Assembly (NCBI RefSeq): GCF_000150275.1 | Contig: NW_002060962.1 | Span: 852,402 to 916,401 of the forward strand | From: Trichoplax adhaerens | Lineage: Eukaryota; Placozoa; Uniplacotomia; Trichoplacea; Trichoplacidae | DNA length: 64,000 bases | Direction of reading: 5' to 3' | Made by a program: the position numbers and the translations under genes | Shown: piece by piece, positions 27,581 through 39,786 of the stretch | Position numbering within the stretch: the stretch's first letter is position 1 | How the letters are laid out: every line of letters starts with the position of its first letter | Notes under the pieces: generated by a model | Database searches by the model: none | Seen by the model: only the letters and a program-made list of their open reading frames with translations | Told to the model about the DNA's origin: nothing

Positions 27581-29111
27581 CATGAATAATTCGATCTTAG
27601 ATTTTATCAAAGTTGAAGGATTACACACTGTACTTCATTTAATTACGATATCTATTAATTATGCTGACACCGATATAAATTTGAATATAACATAAAAGAT
27701 GAATTAGAGTAGATATTAGGATATAGATAAAGTTACCAGAATGTTGTAAACAGTCTCGTTCACATTCCTGGGCAATTCTGACGAAAAATTTGTTGCAAAT
27801 CGAGACTTTAAACAAGGAAAAATTAAATTATTACTTGAAAATCAATGTTTAGAGCCACTGCCAGGTCTATCTTTTTAAGATCTACCTATGGTACAAGTCT
27901 AAATATTGACGATTTCTCTTCAGAATGTTGCCGTAAAGCGTTAGAATCTCTAAGACAAAAACTGAACCCAAACTTTATTAAAATGTCAGCCATTTTATAG
28001 TAGGGGTTACAATAATATTAGTTACCATTAGATAGATAATATCATACAACTATTCCCTTATCTATAAAGTAAAACTATGTATAACACCGTTCTATAGATA
28101 GCGATATTACAACAAATACTAACCTATTTTATGTAATGAAAATAAGATAAGTATTTGTGCAACAAAGATTCACTTTGTAACAACAATTTAATTGAATCAT
28201 CTGGTATTCGGTAAACAAAATCTGTACTGCTATGTTTTAAATTTCAATTATAGGCGTAAAAATAGGTCGCAAACTTTCGGTTAAATATTCTATTAACAAA
28301 CAGGCTTTGTGGTGAACCGTACATTCGAATCGATTTTTCGATTCAATCTTCTAATCCGACATACTATTTCTGTCTAGCGATAAAGAAGTCTCTAAGGCTA
28401 TTGATCATGTTATTCTTGCTTAAGTACCTCATGACAACAAAATTAGACGATGGAAAGAGAGATTATAATGGTTGTGATTCTAATCAGAGATTTATAAATA
28501 GCTATTTTGTGATTGATATGGAAATAACTAGAGTCTACCTGGTGAAGTACATTCGTTAACGTATGGATTGCAGAGTTATACTCCATTATAAGACATTCAT
28601 TGGAATGAATAATCATTTATAGGTTTATGTTAATAGAGTTAAGATAGCAACCACAATAGCTTCGAACTTAGACCCTCTTTCAAGTCAGATTTTCCAACGT
28701 ACGCTTATCGATACCAAACCTGAAGCGAACTCCGAATTACTAAATGTGCTATAAACTACAATTTTTTACATGTGATTAAAAATTTTTTATTCGCACAGAC
28801 AACTAAATTTAATATCCAAGAGTAAAATTTTCTGTTACAAGATATGCTTCTATCTAAGCATTACCTTTAATATTAACAGCTAACTTAACTAAAGCGAAAA
28901 CGCATCATGAAATGATTTAAGAAGAATTATATTACTGTATCATGTTATAATTACGGTAATGCAATATCTATCAGTATAATCCAATATCAAAGTTATCAAC
29001 AAATAACTTCGAAGTAATATACCTGCTCTATTCTCGGCTGGTCAGTTAATCAGATCGCTAACTGCCTTCTTGCAATTGCAGCAACATACTAAATCGAAAT
29101 TTGTTTATTAG
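27581..29111 (+). pseudogene. Possible decayed protein-coding gene
   Basis: Several short open segments have protein-like composition on the same strand. One runs 27756-27878 and ends LEPLPGLSF then TAA. The next frame, open from 27872 to a TAG at 27998-28000, continues as LRSTYGTSLNIDDFSSECC and ends FIKMSAIL. The two would join if one base were missing from the T run at 27872-27876, a typical frameshift. Further segments are 28623-28754 (includes LDPLSSQIFQRTLIDTKPEA) and 29007-29111 (includes NIPALFSAGQLIRSLTAF). An ATG at 27581 opens 37 codons. The family is not recognised. Chance cannot be excluded, nor can a real gene with exons missed by eye. Confidence 0.35.
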
Positions 29112-30990
29112 TAGTCACCATACAAATGGTGCAACTAAGGTTCAGGCTATCTCCGATATCGATAGATGTGTAAAATATCACCTATCTATAGAAGATCTCA
29201 GAAGAAATTACATAATCACAATACTCATTAGTCTATGGCTATCGCCTTAATGGCGAATAATTGTTATGGTATCTACAGAAGTATTTAAATAAAATGTTAT
29301 ACCCGATTCTAATGGGATTCGCTCTAAAATATTTTCCATGTCATCGTAGTCATTTTATTAATGTGTCGTCAAAGACTAATAATGTTATGATTTTGATTCA
29401 TGAAACAATTTGAAATTAACTCGATACTTGACAATAATAAAGTTTCAATGTTATGGCTAATCATAATCCACTTTTGACGTCATTGAATGACTCTATTGAC
29501 TTACCGGCATCGTAATCACATCTGGCAATAAATTTAAATTTTTTTACAAGAATATTTTTCTTCATCAAATTGATTAGACTTAGCAACTATCGATACCATT
29601 TGTGTAAAATTCTCAACTAAATGACTTTAAAAATTCATCAGCTTCGCTATCTTCCCCTGATACGATTTAAAATTAAGACCGTATAAAGCATGAGTATGGA
29701 TCTTCTAATTATCAGCTTTTCCAATTTTTTAATAAGATGAAGTTAATTTTTCCAGTTAAGATGTTTTCATATTCCTTGATAGATAAATGTTTATAAACAT
29801 GGTTACTAATAAAAGGATGAAAAAACTATTTATTGGTTAAATTACTTTTTCATCAAATTTATTATAGTCAAATTCTGTTTAATTTTATAGCAAGGTTTTT
29901 GTTACTGTCATAAACTGGAATTAATTCTATTTAAATTATTTTGTTATATTGTAATAGTTTAATTAATGTAATTGAAAGCTAAATCACGATTACGCGATGG
30001 ATGCGGACTATAAATATTTTCAATACAGGTAATGTCTCTTTAGCCAGACTGGTAAAATAGAGCGTACGTGATTAAGTAATAAATTTAAAAAAGGAAAAAA
30101 TAAAATAGGACCGACTTCATTCATGTCTATAGTTTCAATGTATCAATTTCACCGGTAGAAAGTTTATATTGATATATCTATGAGCATTAATGCTATCTTC
30201 TTTGTCAATACCGTTTTATGCGGCTGAACGGGTCTATTGATTTCTTCCAATGGCTCAGTATATAATCTAGGCTTCTAAACTTCACTTCGTATTCGGCTAT
30301 AAGCCAAAATTTTTGATTTACAAATAATGACGTCTTTAATATGTTTTAATAAGATAGCAACGATAATAAATAGAAAATGATCATTTAATGACCACTTTAA
30401 TTTTGATTTTCAATCAAAAAGGTCAATTAAATTGAGCAATTAGAATGTAAGCAATTTCTTGAGATTTCCTCCTATTTTCAGAAATTATTAGGTTTGGCTC
30501 TAAGTAAAAGTGATCTCTAGAAGATAGAGAGGTTCTAACTTGGAAAAATTTTATTTATACTTCGTTTTTAGCAGATAAATTGATTATTTCTACTAGAAAC
30601 AAGCTGATTAGTAAGATCGAATAATGATAACAGAAAGAGTTTTTTTATGGCTTTTGATGACAGTAAAAGAGAAGTTAATAGAAGAACATAAATAAATATA
30701 TTGTATTATTTCAACATGAAACAGGATGGGTTGATTGTAACCTAGAGCACACATTTCATCAACTATGTCAATAAGGCCGGTGCCCACTTGCACCTGTTCA
30801 TCATAACATCAATTAGTATTTGATTGATTCGAATCGTATATTTTTAGCTACAATATAATTCGATTTCGATTATGGGCTAGAAAACCCAATTATGGTGGTT
30901 GAATTTCTATTAAATACATTGTAAAGCTGACATGTTACTAAAATAAGATAATGAAAAGTTTTAATGAAATCAAAATACCCTGGCCATAAG
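29112..30990. other. Spacer without supported gene
   Basis: No coding exon was recognised. Short minus-strand open frames at 30608-30793 and 30870-31121 have no family resemblance, and the second overlaps the proposed promoter of the gene at 31292. Confidence 0.5.
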
Positions 30991-31252
30991 TATATAAGGC
31001 ACTCCATAGTCCATTGCTGGCTCAATTTTGGCTTAAGCGACAGACTAGGCGTAGCGTTACGTAAGTTGAAATTTAAAAAATACAATATTATTGGCAATAG
31101 GTCTTGTTCTAAACTACCCACTACATTACATAAAAATAATTATTCTTGCTGCATAACTATATTGATAATGTATAAATGGAAATAAATAGCTTTTAAAGGT
31201 TGATAATCATTTTCTGAGCGATATTTTTTCGTTATACTTGATTAGAATTTAG
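30991..31252 (+). promoter_or_regulatory. Core promoter and leader intron of propeptide gene 3
   Basis: TATATAAGG at 30991-30999 is a good TATA box. About 60 bases downstream, TTAC|GTAAGT gives a strong donor at 31061, and AATTTAG ending at 31252 gives an acceptor 39 bases before the ATG. Together they suggest a short noncoding first exon starting near 31020 and a 192-base leader intron. This is a model from motifs only. Confidence 0.5.
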
Positions 31253-31291
31253 TAGAGAGGTTGAGTTACATACAACGATATCAGAAATAAA

Positions 31292-33181
31292 ATGGTTCAT
31301 TATACTTCAGTGGTGATTTTGCTCACATTGGCTGTCTTATGTGCTGCAAAACCAAAGGCATCTACAAAATGTCTTCTTGAAAACTTTTACATTGGTGAAA
31401 CCGTCGAAACAACACCTATCGTATGCCATGACGATAGAACTATAGTGGCGCGCTATTTCCACCTCTGTAACATTAAATTCCACTTCATTGATTGTCCGGT
31501 CAGCCAAAAATGCTTAAGAAAACACGGTATCACAACTCGATTAGATGAAGAATTGAAAAATAATGGTAAGCTTGTAACAGAATAAAACTAAGTGGCTTTC
31601 AAGCACTAACAGAACCAAAGAGTCATTAATTTAATTCATTTTCCTTTGGTAAATTATCAGCTTGACTTTCAGTTCGAGGCTATCTATTGAATATCTAATT
31701 TTATCATGCCTTCGACTTCCTATTTACAAGATTTCTTTTATTCATTTCTGTATGTTTTGCAACGTAAGAGAAGTATATGAGTATTGTACATCTTTCTATT
31801 TATTATTTAACAAGCGCACATTACTGTATAATCACTTATGATCAATAGCTTCCGTTCTCAATTAAATATGGATAGATATTGGTAGACATTTTGATTACAA
31901 TGATCATACTAAAATTCGATTGCAAGTACGTTTGACACAAAAAGTGAAGATCTTAAGATGCTACGCTACTTTTATATTCGTTGACAATCAAAAAGGTGGA
32001 TACTTGCATTTTGTAGTCTTATTGATTAATAGAATTTGAAGGCTTGTATCATTTTTATGATTGGATAGCAAATGTAAATTTTAGAATTATTGAAGACGTT
32101 TCATTATTATAAAGCGAATCAATTTTTTTACGCTATATCGCTCTGATTATCGATATACTCAGTAATAATGTATGACTGGATGTGCGAAAGCTTACTAGTA
32201 TAGTATTATTTATGTAATAGTGATTGTCATATTTATTTAGCATGAATTGAAAACTTGATGGATATAGTAAATTAGCTCGATTTAAATCAGCTTTTTAAGT
32301 AATATAATATCGATATTATAAGGAATATTTTTGTTATATTTTCCGTTGGATTGTGTAACCATAGTTTAATGTATCATATGACGTTATAATTATTGAAAAT
32401 TTTTCCACGATTGGGCTTATTTAACAGCAACTAGATTTCAGTTAATTAGTAATCAGTCGCTTTACATTATAGGGTTAGTTTTTCATTTTAAATTACCAAT
32501 AGCGGAATAGATATCAGGATTTATAATATATTTCTTACTTGAAATTTGGGATTTAGAAAATTGTTAGGTTTTGATTGGTAGGTATGAGATTGCTTTTAGA
32601 CCCAACTACTATAACGTAGCAGTATTATAATTGTATATACTTTACGGTAAGGTTCAGATATTTCTAAAGCATAGTATTTAATGATAATTTTTCCTGTGCT
32701 ACGGTATCGAAGTTTTAACAATAGAAATCTGACAAAATTACCTTCGTTCTACATTTTATGTTATATAATATGCGGCTGTGGTCTCTTCAAGTATTGTTCA
32801 GAAAGGAGTTAAAGATTAAAAATATATTCTACTTGATAATTTTATGAAGATACGTTGTTATCTTTTATTCAAATATTCAAGGCTATGCGCTAATCCTAAA
32901 TCATTACTATATTTTGCAATTTATATCATGCAGAGAATATTCAAGATCGGGATGAAGCGCTCACTTTCCTAGATACCTATGACAAGCGTGATTCTGCTAA
33001 GACAGAATTTAACAAACTGAAGGGAAAGTGCTGTAAGAGTAAGAAAAGCAAAAGCACATGTACTGATGATGATGTCAAAAAGACTTGTCCTGGTGGTACA
33101 AAATATTCTGCAAAAGCATTCCAACACATTACTAAAGTGGCATGTGAAATGACAATAGAAGAAGCTATTAATGAAGGCTAA
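31292..33181 (+). CDS. Secreted cysteine-rich propeptide 3, diverged (two exons)
   Basis: Exon 1 is 31292-31565 and exon 2 is 32934-33181, with a phase-1 intron of 1368 bases, giving 173 residues. The signal peptide is residues 1-19, ending LCAA. Module 1 keeps C-x13-C-x8-C (Cys45, 59, 68) but adds Cys27 and Cys74, so the mature precursor has ten cysteines rather than eight. Module 2 has Cys124, 125, 134, 143 and 162, with CPGG at 143-146 and the same x18 spacing to the last Cys. The first gap after CC is 8 residues rather than 9, and the next is 8 rather than 6. A KR at 109-110 could be a processing site; the KRRR/KKRR site of the other two is absent, and the region after module 1 reads LRKHG. 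The intron position and phase match those of propeptides 1 and 2, supporting common descent despite low identity. The function is unknown. Confidence 0.85.
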
Positions 33182-33217
33182 TTGTAGATGAACAACTTGC
33201 AGCCAGTTATTCATTTC

Positions 33218-33223
33218 AATAAA
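33218..33223 (+). terminator. Polyadenylation signal of propeptide gene 3
   Basis: AATAAA lies 37 bases after the stop. A second AATAAA follows at 33297-33302, so alternative 3' ends are possible. Confidence 0.55.
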
Positions 33224-33302
33224 GCGAGCAGTGCTATCCGTTATTTCACCCTTTGCGAAAATGTAGTCACATATAAAATGCAAAAAAAGCCAACATAATA
33301 AA

Positions 33303-34209
33303 ATTCCATAACTTTAAGATATCGTTGTCTGTTATTGAGTAAAATTATGCGCAATTGGATTTTTTATAATAATTTCATCCAAGGGTAAGAAGAATTTTAA
33401 TTTATACAATCGTCACATAATCTTATCAGTGCATGCTTTTATAAATTTGTCTATACCTTCTGCAAAGGATAGTTTACAGCTCATCTTAAGAGATAAACAG
33501 AAAATTCGACAAAAATATGATGACACAGGTACAGCTATCGTGTAATTCTAGCGTATACTATACAAATTTACTTAGTATTTAGCTTAAGATTGGATTATAT
33601 GTTGTAAATGATCTAGGTACTGAGTTATACTTCCGCCTGAATAAATCTCCATTAATAGAATTTTTTCTGTAATTTCCAAGCACATACAAGTAGAATAGAA
33701 TATCAGCCTCTAGTCTATAGAAACTAAATATAACTACGAGAAGCGAGATTTAGCAAAATTGATTAATGAGCAGTACATAATTCTATGAGTATAATTTCTT
33801 ATTTAGATATAAATTTGTTATGACTCAGTCTGAATTTTATGAAAGCGTGCTCAACTTTCGCTGAGTGTACAACAAATAAGGTTTAGTCCTTTTCTGAAGG
33901 TGGACGAATTGATTTAATTTTTTGCTTGTTTGAGAAAGAAAAATAGTTCTTCCTTCTTTTTGAAGGAATAAAATGCACCTCTCTCTATATATAATTTACC
34001 ATTGGTGTGAACACGTGTATCTTATCTAACATTATGATAACATTCTTGAGGTGCTTTTTTACAGCATAAAGCAGTTGACTAATAAACATATTTGTACCAC
34101 ACAAAGGCAATTTAACAAGACCGATACGGCGATACGAAATAGCAGTAACAAACTATACAGGGCGATTTAATTTCTCGTCTAAATATCATATTATTGTAGT
34201 ACACATCGG
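33303..34209. other. Spacer without supported gene
   Basis: No exon or repeat was recognised between the third propeptide gene and the single-arm element that follows. Confidence 0.5.
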
Positions 34210-34815
34210 TGTCACAACCCTCACTTGTGGCAAAGGAAAGTAAAGAACTCTAGTGTAGTTACTTAAAACTTGGGCTATTTCTCCCAGAACTTTCAGTTTC
34301 TATGAGAGAAGTATTTGAGAACTCGATTTCTCGGCTGATCTCCACAGACGACTGACTAATTATTACACTATTCTTCACGATATGAGTCTTGCCGTTTCTT
34401 GAGCAATTACTTTCTTTATTCTACAAACACACGCGCTTAAATAGGTTTCTACAGTGAATTCCAATATTAACGAGTGAGAATTCATGCTTTACAAGTTACA
34501 TTAATTAGTATAATACCATTACTAAATATACATGTCGATATCCTCAGACTTAGATAGCTACAAGCTATCAGGTGTTAAGACGCTTAACCTTCGTCCATAT
34601 ACAGCTCAATTTTTAGAGATTAACACAACTTATAAACCTACAGTAAATTAACTGCTAACAACTTCTATTTTTATCTCATTTCTACATCCTATTATCAGCT
34701 ACAAGCGCATTAAAACATAGCACATAACCTTATCTTATCTATTCATAAGCATTCATTAATTTACAGTTACTTAATTAGTAACGGCGTACCGTGACAATCG
34801 GCTTCGTGGAAAAAC
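34210..34815. mobile_element. Possible single-arm relative of the fold-back element
   Basis: The segment starts with the imperfect hairpin TGTCACAACCCTCACTTGTGGCA (written here only for its ends, TGTCACAA and TTGTGGCA) at 34210-34232. It ends near 34785-34815 with GTACCGTGACA followed by CGGCTTCGTGG. Both ends resemble the inner and outer ends of the fold-back element at 24.5 kb. The interior similarity is weak by eye, so this is a candidate only. Confidence 0.35.
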
Positions 34816-36335
34816 CTTTCTCTTGCGGCATTCTAAGGAGTAATAAACTAGCAGACATCCACAATTACTGGAATAAATTAAATAATTCAGTAATAAGATA
34901 GAAATTCTCCAAGTATAAATTAACTATTGTTAGCATCGCTATGGAAATATGTATTCTTCCTATATTGATGCACTATATTACTAGATTTTTACTTGTAAGC
35001 CGGTTATATGGCTAGTTTAGTTGATTATGCTGTACATTATGGTACCATAATTTCATAATATTGGTGAACACCAATCGCCAATATAGTTTAATTTATCTGT
35101 AGGTACTCCAGAAATGCAAAACCAACTATAGTATCACCTGCATGTAACGATTTGCATGTCAAGTACATAAATTCTACTTTGTTAATAAGCTTGTAGTTGG
35201 AAATAAAATCTAATGCAATCATCCTACCGGTTGGAAGAAAGGTATTACTTATTGGATTTTAAGCCCTTTAGCATCATCAATACTAAAATTAGTTTATCTA
35301 CATTACCGTACAGCAGTAAATTGTTTTATTATACATACATACTTCTAATTTTTATCGAGTAAACATTAAGTACATTCCTTAAATATTGAAAATAATCAAA
35401 TTTTTTTGATCGTCATTTAAGACAAAGCGTACAAAGTACAAAGACATTTCAAGTTTTATTTGCTAGGTAAAACAATTGAGACTTTGAAAACTTCAGCAGA
35501 ATTACTGTTACTATTTACATGACATTTTTTAGGGTGGGACACTGTATTATTTAACGGTTCTACTTAATTTAATGGCATTAACTGATACATCCGGCCATAA
35601 AATTGCATGACTTCATAGTTAATGTTAGTATTACATCTTTATTTATTGCACTACTATCACCTTAAAAGACGAATAGGGCGTATTGCAAGCGTAATGTGAT
35701 CATAACATTTGCTGTTATACAGTAAATTCTCAGAGTTTGTTGTTTGGTCTACTGGCATCCTTTTGCATGCTAGTTGGTTTTCCATGATCGCACTAACTCT
35801 GTTGAATTATCCTTAAATTATCAATGATTTAATCATAGATTGATCATCAAAAATTGATCATTGATACCTTTTGGCTTAATAGAGATACAAGCCTTCAACG
35901 TAAATGAGCCAAATTTGATCGACATGCTTAAATAGAAGCACATGATATAGTGGTAAAGTCATATATCCAAATTTAGAACTCCTTACTTTTCGAGTAAGTC
36001 TCTACTTTCAGCGAAATAGGACAATGTGATGTTAACTGTTGAATTTACGAGCACGTGATAGACAATTATATATATTATAGACTTGGGCTGGAAGGACTAT
36101 GATGATTTGAAGCAATTGCTAGGGCCAACACCATAGCTAGATACCTGAATATACTTATTTATTGTTAGCAACAATCACAGACTGCATAGAGCGGACGGTA
36201 TAGGAGCTAGAATTATACGTTTTAGTTGATTTAGGCGCTCGTCGATAATATTTCTTGGTTGGGAAAGCTAACTTAATTTCCAACTGATTTTATAACTTTC
36301 AACTACTAAACTGATAGGAGCTATGTTATAGCGCT
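34816..36335. other. Spacer between the two gene families
   Basis: No exon was recognised. The last part presumably carries the promoter of the first membrane-protein gene, but no core motif could be fixed. Confidence 0.5.
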
Positions 36336-38978
36336 ATGTCTACAATCCCATTGCATTCTCATCCATCAGAAAGCCTTGAAGGTTTCCAAACATACGCTGC
36401 TATGTGGTCCACTATACCACGTCATCTACGGCGGCATTTATTTCGAATTGGCATCGCTATGTTGTTATTTGGTTTTCTAAGTGTTATTTTTGGTATTGTT
36501 GGATATTTCTTACCTGCTTATCTGCTGAATGTGAATATTGTCATTGGCGCAGATATATGGATGGGAGTATTTGTAAGTCTATTGAAGTTAATAGATTTGA
36601 CGAATGATTGAGCTATCGTGCTTTCAGAGTAATAGTTAAAGCGATAAATTCTTGACGATTGGCGTGAGTGTGGAATTATTAATTACTTTAATTGGTTTAA
36701 TTTATATGCCGTGTGATTTAAAGAGAAGCCCTTCTTTTAATAATTTATATTAGCTAACTGCTGTTTTTTCCTAAATGATGCTCTAGTATATGATTCCTGG
36801 TACTTTTGCGATAGCATCCGAAATACGTCGAAACGTTCGAGCTCTGGTAAGATTTTAGAATTTTAAAAAGAGCAGTGATAATTATTGACAGATTTACTGT
36901 GCCATGGAAAGTTGTATCGATCTCTTAGCATGAAAGTAGTTCATTTTACGTAGTTTCAAATTACTATTATAGGCTTCGTAGTACTTAAATGTAGCCTTTT
37001 TAGTTCGAATTCAGTCATTTTAATTACAAACTAAGACTAACTGAGGTTCAATTTGCTTTATTGTTCAACAGACTCATTGCTATTATGCGTTTAGCATTCT
37101 GATTTTTCTAATGTCTATCGCTCACTTCGTACTATGCATATTGGGCATTCTCAGTCCTACATTTTGGCACAGCTTGGTGTCATTATTGATAGCATTTTCG
37201 ATGTTTGTTTTATCTTTGACGACGATGATAATACTATCTGCGAGCATCTATTGCAGTTGTTGTCGATGTGCATCTTGTACGGCTACCGAATTGGTAAGTT
37301 TTTATATTTAATTAATGATTCTGCTGCACAGTGCTCGTTGCGTAACTAGTGTAAAACGATATAGATTGTTAGTATTTTTTTCGTAGTTTGATTCTGATGT
37401 GCTATGCATCTGTTACTAATTCAGTTTCACCATCTTCAACATTATCGATCATCATATTTGGTAATATAAGTTTTTGCTATTCTGTATTTCTTTATTGCAA
37501 ATCCGAAATAGCACAGTACCAACTTTAATGATTGCAATAGCGTTAGTTTCAGACTCATAGTTGGATACATGATTTAAGTAGTAAGACTCATTACGTTGTC
37601 ATGATTAGGGAAAGTAAGACTCATTATGTTATCATGATTATGAAACTTTGGTTACTTTTAATAGACTGTCGTACTATTAATTTTCGCATAGAAGGATATG
37701 ATATCGTTTAAGGTTTACTATACAAGTTAATGATAAAATTAGAAGTACTTGCAAACATCACATTGTTATTTACAGTTAGTATTAACAAATTCAAGCATGG
37801 TCATGTTGTTAGTGTGATGAATACACTAGTTTTAATTTCGTAGGAAACGATGTTAATCGTAAAATTCGCTCATATGACGAGTCTAGTAAGTTAATAGATG
37901 TTATTCAATAATATAGTTTTTGTTTATCATCTTCGGGTTGTAAACAAGCTAAGGATATAAGTAGTTAGGGTAATGTAATAGAGATTGCCTTCGTGCTTGA
38001 ATTTTAGTTTGCGATCGTAGAACCTTTTGTTAACGATAGGCCCTGCAATAAAGTATTCACCCCGAATCATTTATAATTAGAATTATTGAAGAACGAAAAG
38101 AAGCAGATTTATTTCATGAGGATTACAATCTATAGACGAAATGATTCTCACAAGTATTTATATATATGGATTTAATGCTTACCGGTATTCAATTGTAGGA
38201 CAATGCTAACGATGGGGATTATTCGAATATTGCTCGCAGTCAATCTGGAAATACAAATGATTTCGGTGCTTCCACTCGAGGAATTGACCTAATGAAGAAA
38301 AAGCCTGAATTTAAAGGCGCATTGGATGTAAATCCTACTGTGACTTTACCACAACTTTCAGAGAAAAATAGTAAAAACTATATCAAAAATATCAACGATT
38401 ACAGTAAGATATACTCACAACTACGTATAATTTCCAATGTGATTGCCTTTATTAAATAATTTATATGAAATAAATATAAAATTTGATGATACGACATCGC
38501 AAACATGTATTAGTAAAGCAATTCCCTTTGTTATCTAGATAATTGGATTCCTCAAGCTAGACAACCAATATTATTACGTAGAGAACATGATAAAATGTAC
38601 GCGTTGGTTCCTCAAATTGTCTTAACCACTGATTCTATAGATATAGGAAATATACTGAAATCAGGGAATTATACTAGATCGAAATATGATATACAACTAC
38701 AACAACAGCAACTAAATAGAATTACAGCAGTAAACGTACCGCAGTCACAGCAATTAAGGAGACCAGAATTACAAGCTCAACAGATACAACAACCCTTGAT
38801 GCAAGGACAACAGGAACAATTAGAACAACAACAAAAGCTTATTAAGGAGCAGCAACAACTCATTGGCATGTTACAGAAGCAGCAGGAGGAAATAAAACAA
38901 CAGCAATCACAAATATTGCAACAAGGATCGCAGGTACCATCCCCGCAAATACAGTCTCCTCAGCAGGAATTTCAATAA
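36336..38978 (+). CDS. MS4A/CD20-like four-pass membrane protein A (five exons)
   Basis: The exons are 36336-36572, 36787-36846, 37072-37293, 38199-38403 and 38539-38978, giving 387 residues. The first three junctions are phase 0 and the last is phase 1, as in the four paralogues downstream. TM1 is about residues 37-59. TM2 is about 66-92 and contains IVIGADIWMG (Asp73), running into the 20-residue exon 2 YMIPGTFAIASEIRRNVRAL, which resembles the TM2 end of MS4A proteins. TM3 starts after THCYYAFSI, and TM4 follows FWHSL and ends SASIYCSCC. The Cys-rich end could be lipid-modified. The tail is cytoplasmic by analogy. Exon 4 is hydrophilic and exon 5 is Gln-rich, with QEQLEQQQKLIKEQQQL likely to form a coiled coil. 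The stop comes early relative to a Q-rich relic that follows it. Vertebrate relatives act as membrane scaffolds or channel-like proteins; the role here is unknown. Confidence 0.8.
37580..37645. repeat. Two-copy 33-base tandem repeat in intron 3 of gene A
   Basis: AGTAAGACTCATTACGTTGT and the bases that follow are repeated 33 bases later as AGTAAGACTCATTATGTTAT, with ATGATTA shared at the end of each unit. The high identity suggests a recent duplication. Confidence 0.75.
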
Positions 38979-39072
38979 CTGCTTAACACAATCGCAAATA
39001 TTGCAACAAGTACCCACTTCTTCTCCCCAACAACTGCAAGTGCTACAAGAAGCTTCCTATTTAGTACCTTAA
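38979..39072 (+). pseudogene. Out-of-frame relic of the gene A tail
   Basis: After the stop at 38976-38978, a frame offset by one base stays open to TAA at 39070-39072. It reads SQILQQVPTSSPQQLQVLQE. Its first part repeats the in-frame QSQILQQ plus PSPQ segment of the last exon. A one-base indel in the repeat-rich tail probably moved the stop upstream and left this stretch as 3' UTR. Confidence 0.65.
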
Positions 39073-39087
39073 AAAACGAGAGATTAT

Positions 39088-39093
39088 AATAAA
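39088..39093 (+). terminator. Polyadenylation signal of gene A
   Basis: AATAAA lies 110 bases after the stop of gene A and just after the frameshifted tail relic. Confidence 0.55.
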
Positions 39094-39287
39094 GGACGTA
39101 GCCACTGCTGCTACTTCCGTATCAACAGTATTCTTTGTAACCTTGCAAAGGCTAAGTTGTAACTGTAAAAATTTTAGGTTATCAAGATTCCTTTGTATAC
39201 CAATAGTATATAAGCTTAATTGAAGGATGACTATATTGATGAGAATTTTTTGATAATAATTGCAATATTTTGATATTATAGCACTCT

Positions 39288-39786
39288 ATATGTGTAGTAT
39301 ATTTAGTTGTTACTGTAATTTTTAGATATTTTCTTAAATATAGACATTTTGTTATGTTCCGAATATAGATATCTCCATATATTCTATAGTCTATTTCAAC
39401 TATGTTCAAATATAGCTTGTCATGTTTAGTTATTTATAGCACCTACAGTCTTCGCTATTTCCTTCAATCATTTTCTATTATATAGCCTGTTTATGGTATA
39501 TGATGTATCTAATTCTACAATTCTGCTCTCTGCAAGTGTTCTCTATCTAAAACTATAAATACTGATGATTTCTGCCTCAGATTTGTTCTGTTGCACTTAT
39601 TAGTATTACTATCTACACACGTTACTTCACGACAGCTTACACACTGATCTACCAATAACTTCCTCACTGTACCTAGTTATTCTCTGTAATAAATATCTCT
39701 TTTGCTAATAACCCCTCGTATCATTATTGTAGAATACCTAAGGAGTCCACGTCCGCAGACCCTTCGAACCCTCTATCACAATATGT
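39288..39786. mobile_element. Short non-autonomous element, copy 1
   Basis: About 500 bases are similar along their length to 52637-53113. Shared landmarks are TTAAATATAGACAT, TTCAAATAT(A/G)GCTT, GTTATGGTATAT-like and TGTATCTAAT(T/C)CTACAAT, CTATAAATACT, ACACTGATCTACC-like, and CTTCGAACCCTC near the right end. It lies just downstream of gene A. It has no coding capacity; the open frames within it are short. Confidence 0.6.

Noticed and set aside
30608-31185. Several short open frames on both strands upstream of propeptide gene 3
   Set aside because: They overlap one another and the proposed TATA box and leader intron, and none has a recognisable motif.
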